IMG/VR virus record: IMGVR_UViG_3300048592_000285
Location: 1 to 21,360 of that record
Origin: a virus
Direction: 5' to 3' (one strand)
Length of the DNA stretch: 21,360 nt
The notes below the pieces were generated by a model that saw only the letters and a program-made list of their open reading frames with translations, had not been told where the DNA came from and made no database searches. Positions within the stretch are counted from its first letter, which is position 1, and every line of letters begins with the position of its first letter. The position numbers and the translations under genes are program-made. Shown one piece after another: positions 20,927-21,360 of the stretch.

Positions 20927-21360
20927 CTACTTGCGGAAGCGCGTTAGCTCGATGGACGCGGAGCCGACCGTGCCGTCGATGATAATCTTGACCCACTGGA
21001 ACATGAGCGGCTCGCTCGTTTGATACGCCCCACTCACCGTCACCCGTGGAACACCCAACGCCAAAGCTGTGATGTCGTAGAAGTGCTTGGTCCCATCGAC
21101 ATAGTTCGTGCCAAACACCGTCACGTTGTCCGCCGCGTCCGTAAACGTTGCGGTCATCGAGAAGGCGTTATACCCATCGGCCAGCATCGGCTTGAGAATT
21201 TCCACGCTATCGTTGGCCAGACTCGCGATTGACCCGTCATTGCAATACATGGGCAGGCCCACAGCCACGGCCTTGGAGGCGTCCAGCGCAGCGTTGTAGC
21301 CCTTCGGCGGTCCCTCAATCTCCACGATATACTCGTCGGTGGCGGCGAAAGAGCCCAACG
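20927..21360 (-). CDS. Virion-associated beta-rich protein, 5' end outside window
   Basis: The reading frame is open to the right edge of the window and ends at a TAG at 20927-20929. About 144 residues are visible. A TTG at 21356-21358 could be a start, but no ribosome binding site can be seen past the edge, so I treat the gene as 5'-truncated by the window. The visible protein is rich in Thr, Val, Ala and Asp and shows alternating beta-type patterns, ending in a basic ELTRFRK tail. I recognise no catalytic motif or named family. Its place directly before LamG-like and fibre genes, in the same overlapping gene series, suggests a structural or decoration protein of the virion. Function is not established; the coding call itself is solid because the next gene's Shine-Dalgarno overlaps its stop codon. 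Confidence 0.7.
   Translation of the reverse strand, partial: LGSFAATDEYIVEIEGPPKGYNAALDASKAVAVGLPMYCNDGSIASLANDSVEILKPMLADGYNAFSMTATFTDAADNVTVFGTNYVDGTKHFYDITALALGVPRVTVSGAYQTSEPLMFQWVKIIIDGTVGSASIELTRFRK

Noticed and set aside
17178-21360. Endolysin, sialidase or polysaccharide depolymerase activity in the adhesin cluster
   Set aside because: I looked for catalytic signatures such as Asp-box repeats, SGNH motifs, pectate-lyase-like ladders and amidase histidines and found none convincing; the visible folds are binding-type.

Overview
The window is a stretch of a tailed-phage genome (free phage or prophage; the sequence does not say which) with a contractile tail. It is GC-rich, by eye about two thirds G+C. 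Every credible gene lies on the minus strand, so transcription runs from the right end (21360) to the left end (1). About 25 genes are packed almost without gaps: most neighbours overlap by ATGA, GTGA, TAGTG or TAATG, or lie 2-23 bases apart. I see no promoter, terminator, tRNA, rRNA, integrase, IS element or CRISPR array, and no gene-free stretch above about 25 bases. The host cannot be named; the GC content and the AGGAGG-type ribosome binding sites only say a GC-rich bacterium.

In transcription order there are three blocks. (1) 21360-11718 is an adhesion/virion-surface block: an incomplete virion protein, a LamG-like protein, a small beta protein, an 885-residue protein with two LamG-like modules around a carbohydrate-binding-type domain, a lysine-rich protein, a family-2 glycosyltransferase, a 668-residue collagen-like fibre, a 648-residue beta-rich protein and a 68-residue protein. 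(2) 11721-7217 is the neck block: a zinc-ribbon protein, two unrecognised proteins, a head-tail connector with an N-terminal FN3-like domain, a head-closure candidate, an HK97-gp10-like neck protein, a terminator candidate with an N-terminal IPT/TIG domain, and a cysteine-containing small protein. (3) 7213-1 is the contractile tail: sheath with inserted modules, tail tube, tail assembly chaperone with a candidate -1 frameshift into a downstream reading frame, tape measure, a CIS-tube/gp53-like baseplate protein, a LysM protein and the start of a probable hub gene.

The order connector, head closure, neck, terminator, sheath, tube, chaperone, tape measure, LysM baseplate is the classical myovirus order, and it supports calls that sequence alone would leave weak. 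The most interesting part is the adhesion block. It lies upstream of the neck genes rather than after the baseplate, which suggests head fibres or capsid decoration. In it a glycosyltransferase gene overlaps the start of a collagen-like gene whose Gly-X-Thr triplets resemble known O-glycosylated bacterial collagens. A self-glycosylated collagen fibre on a phage virion is the main hypothesis from this window; it is inference, not shown.
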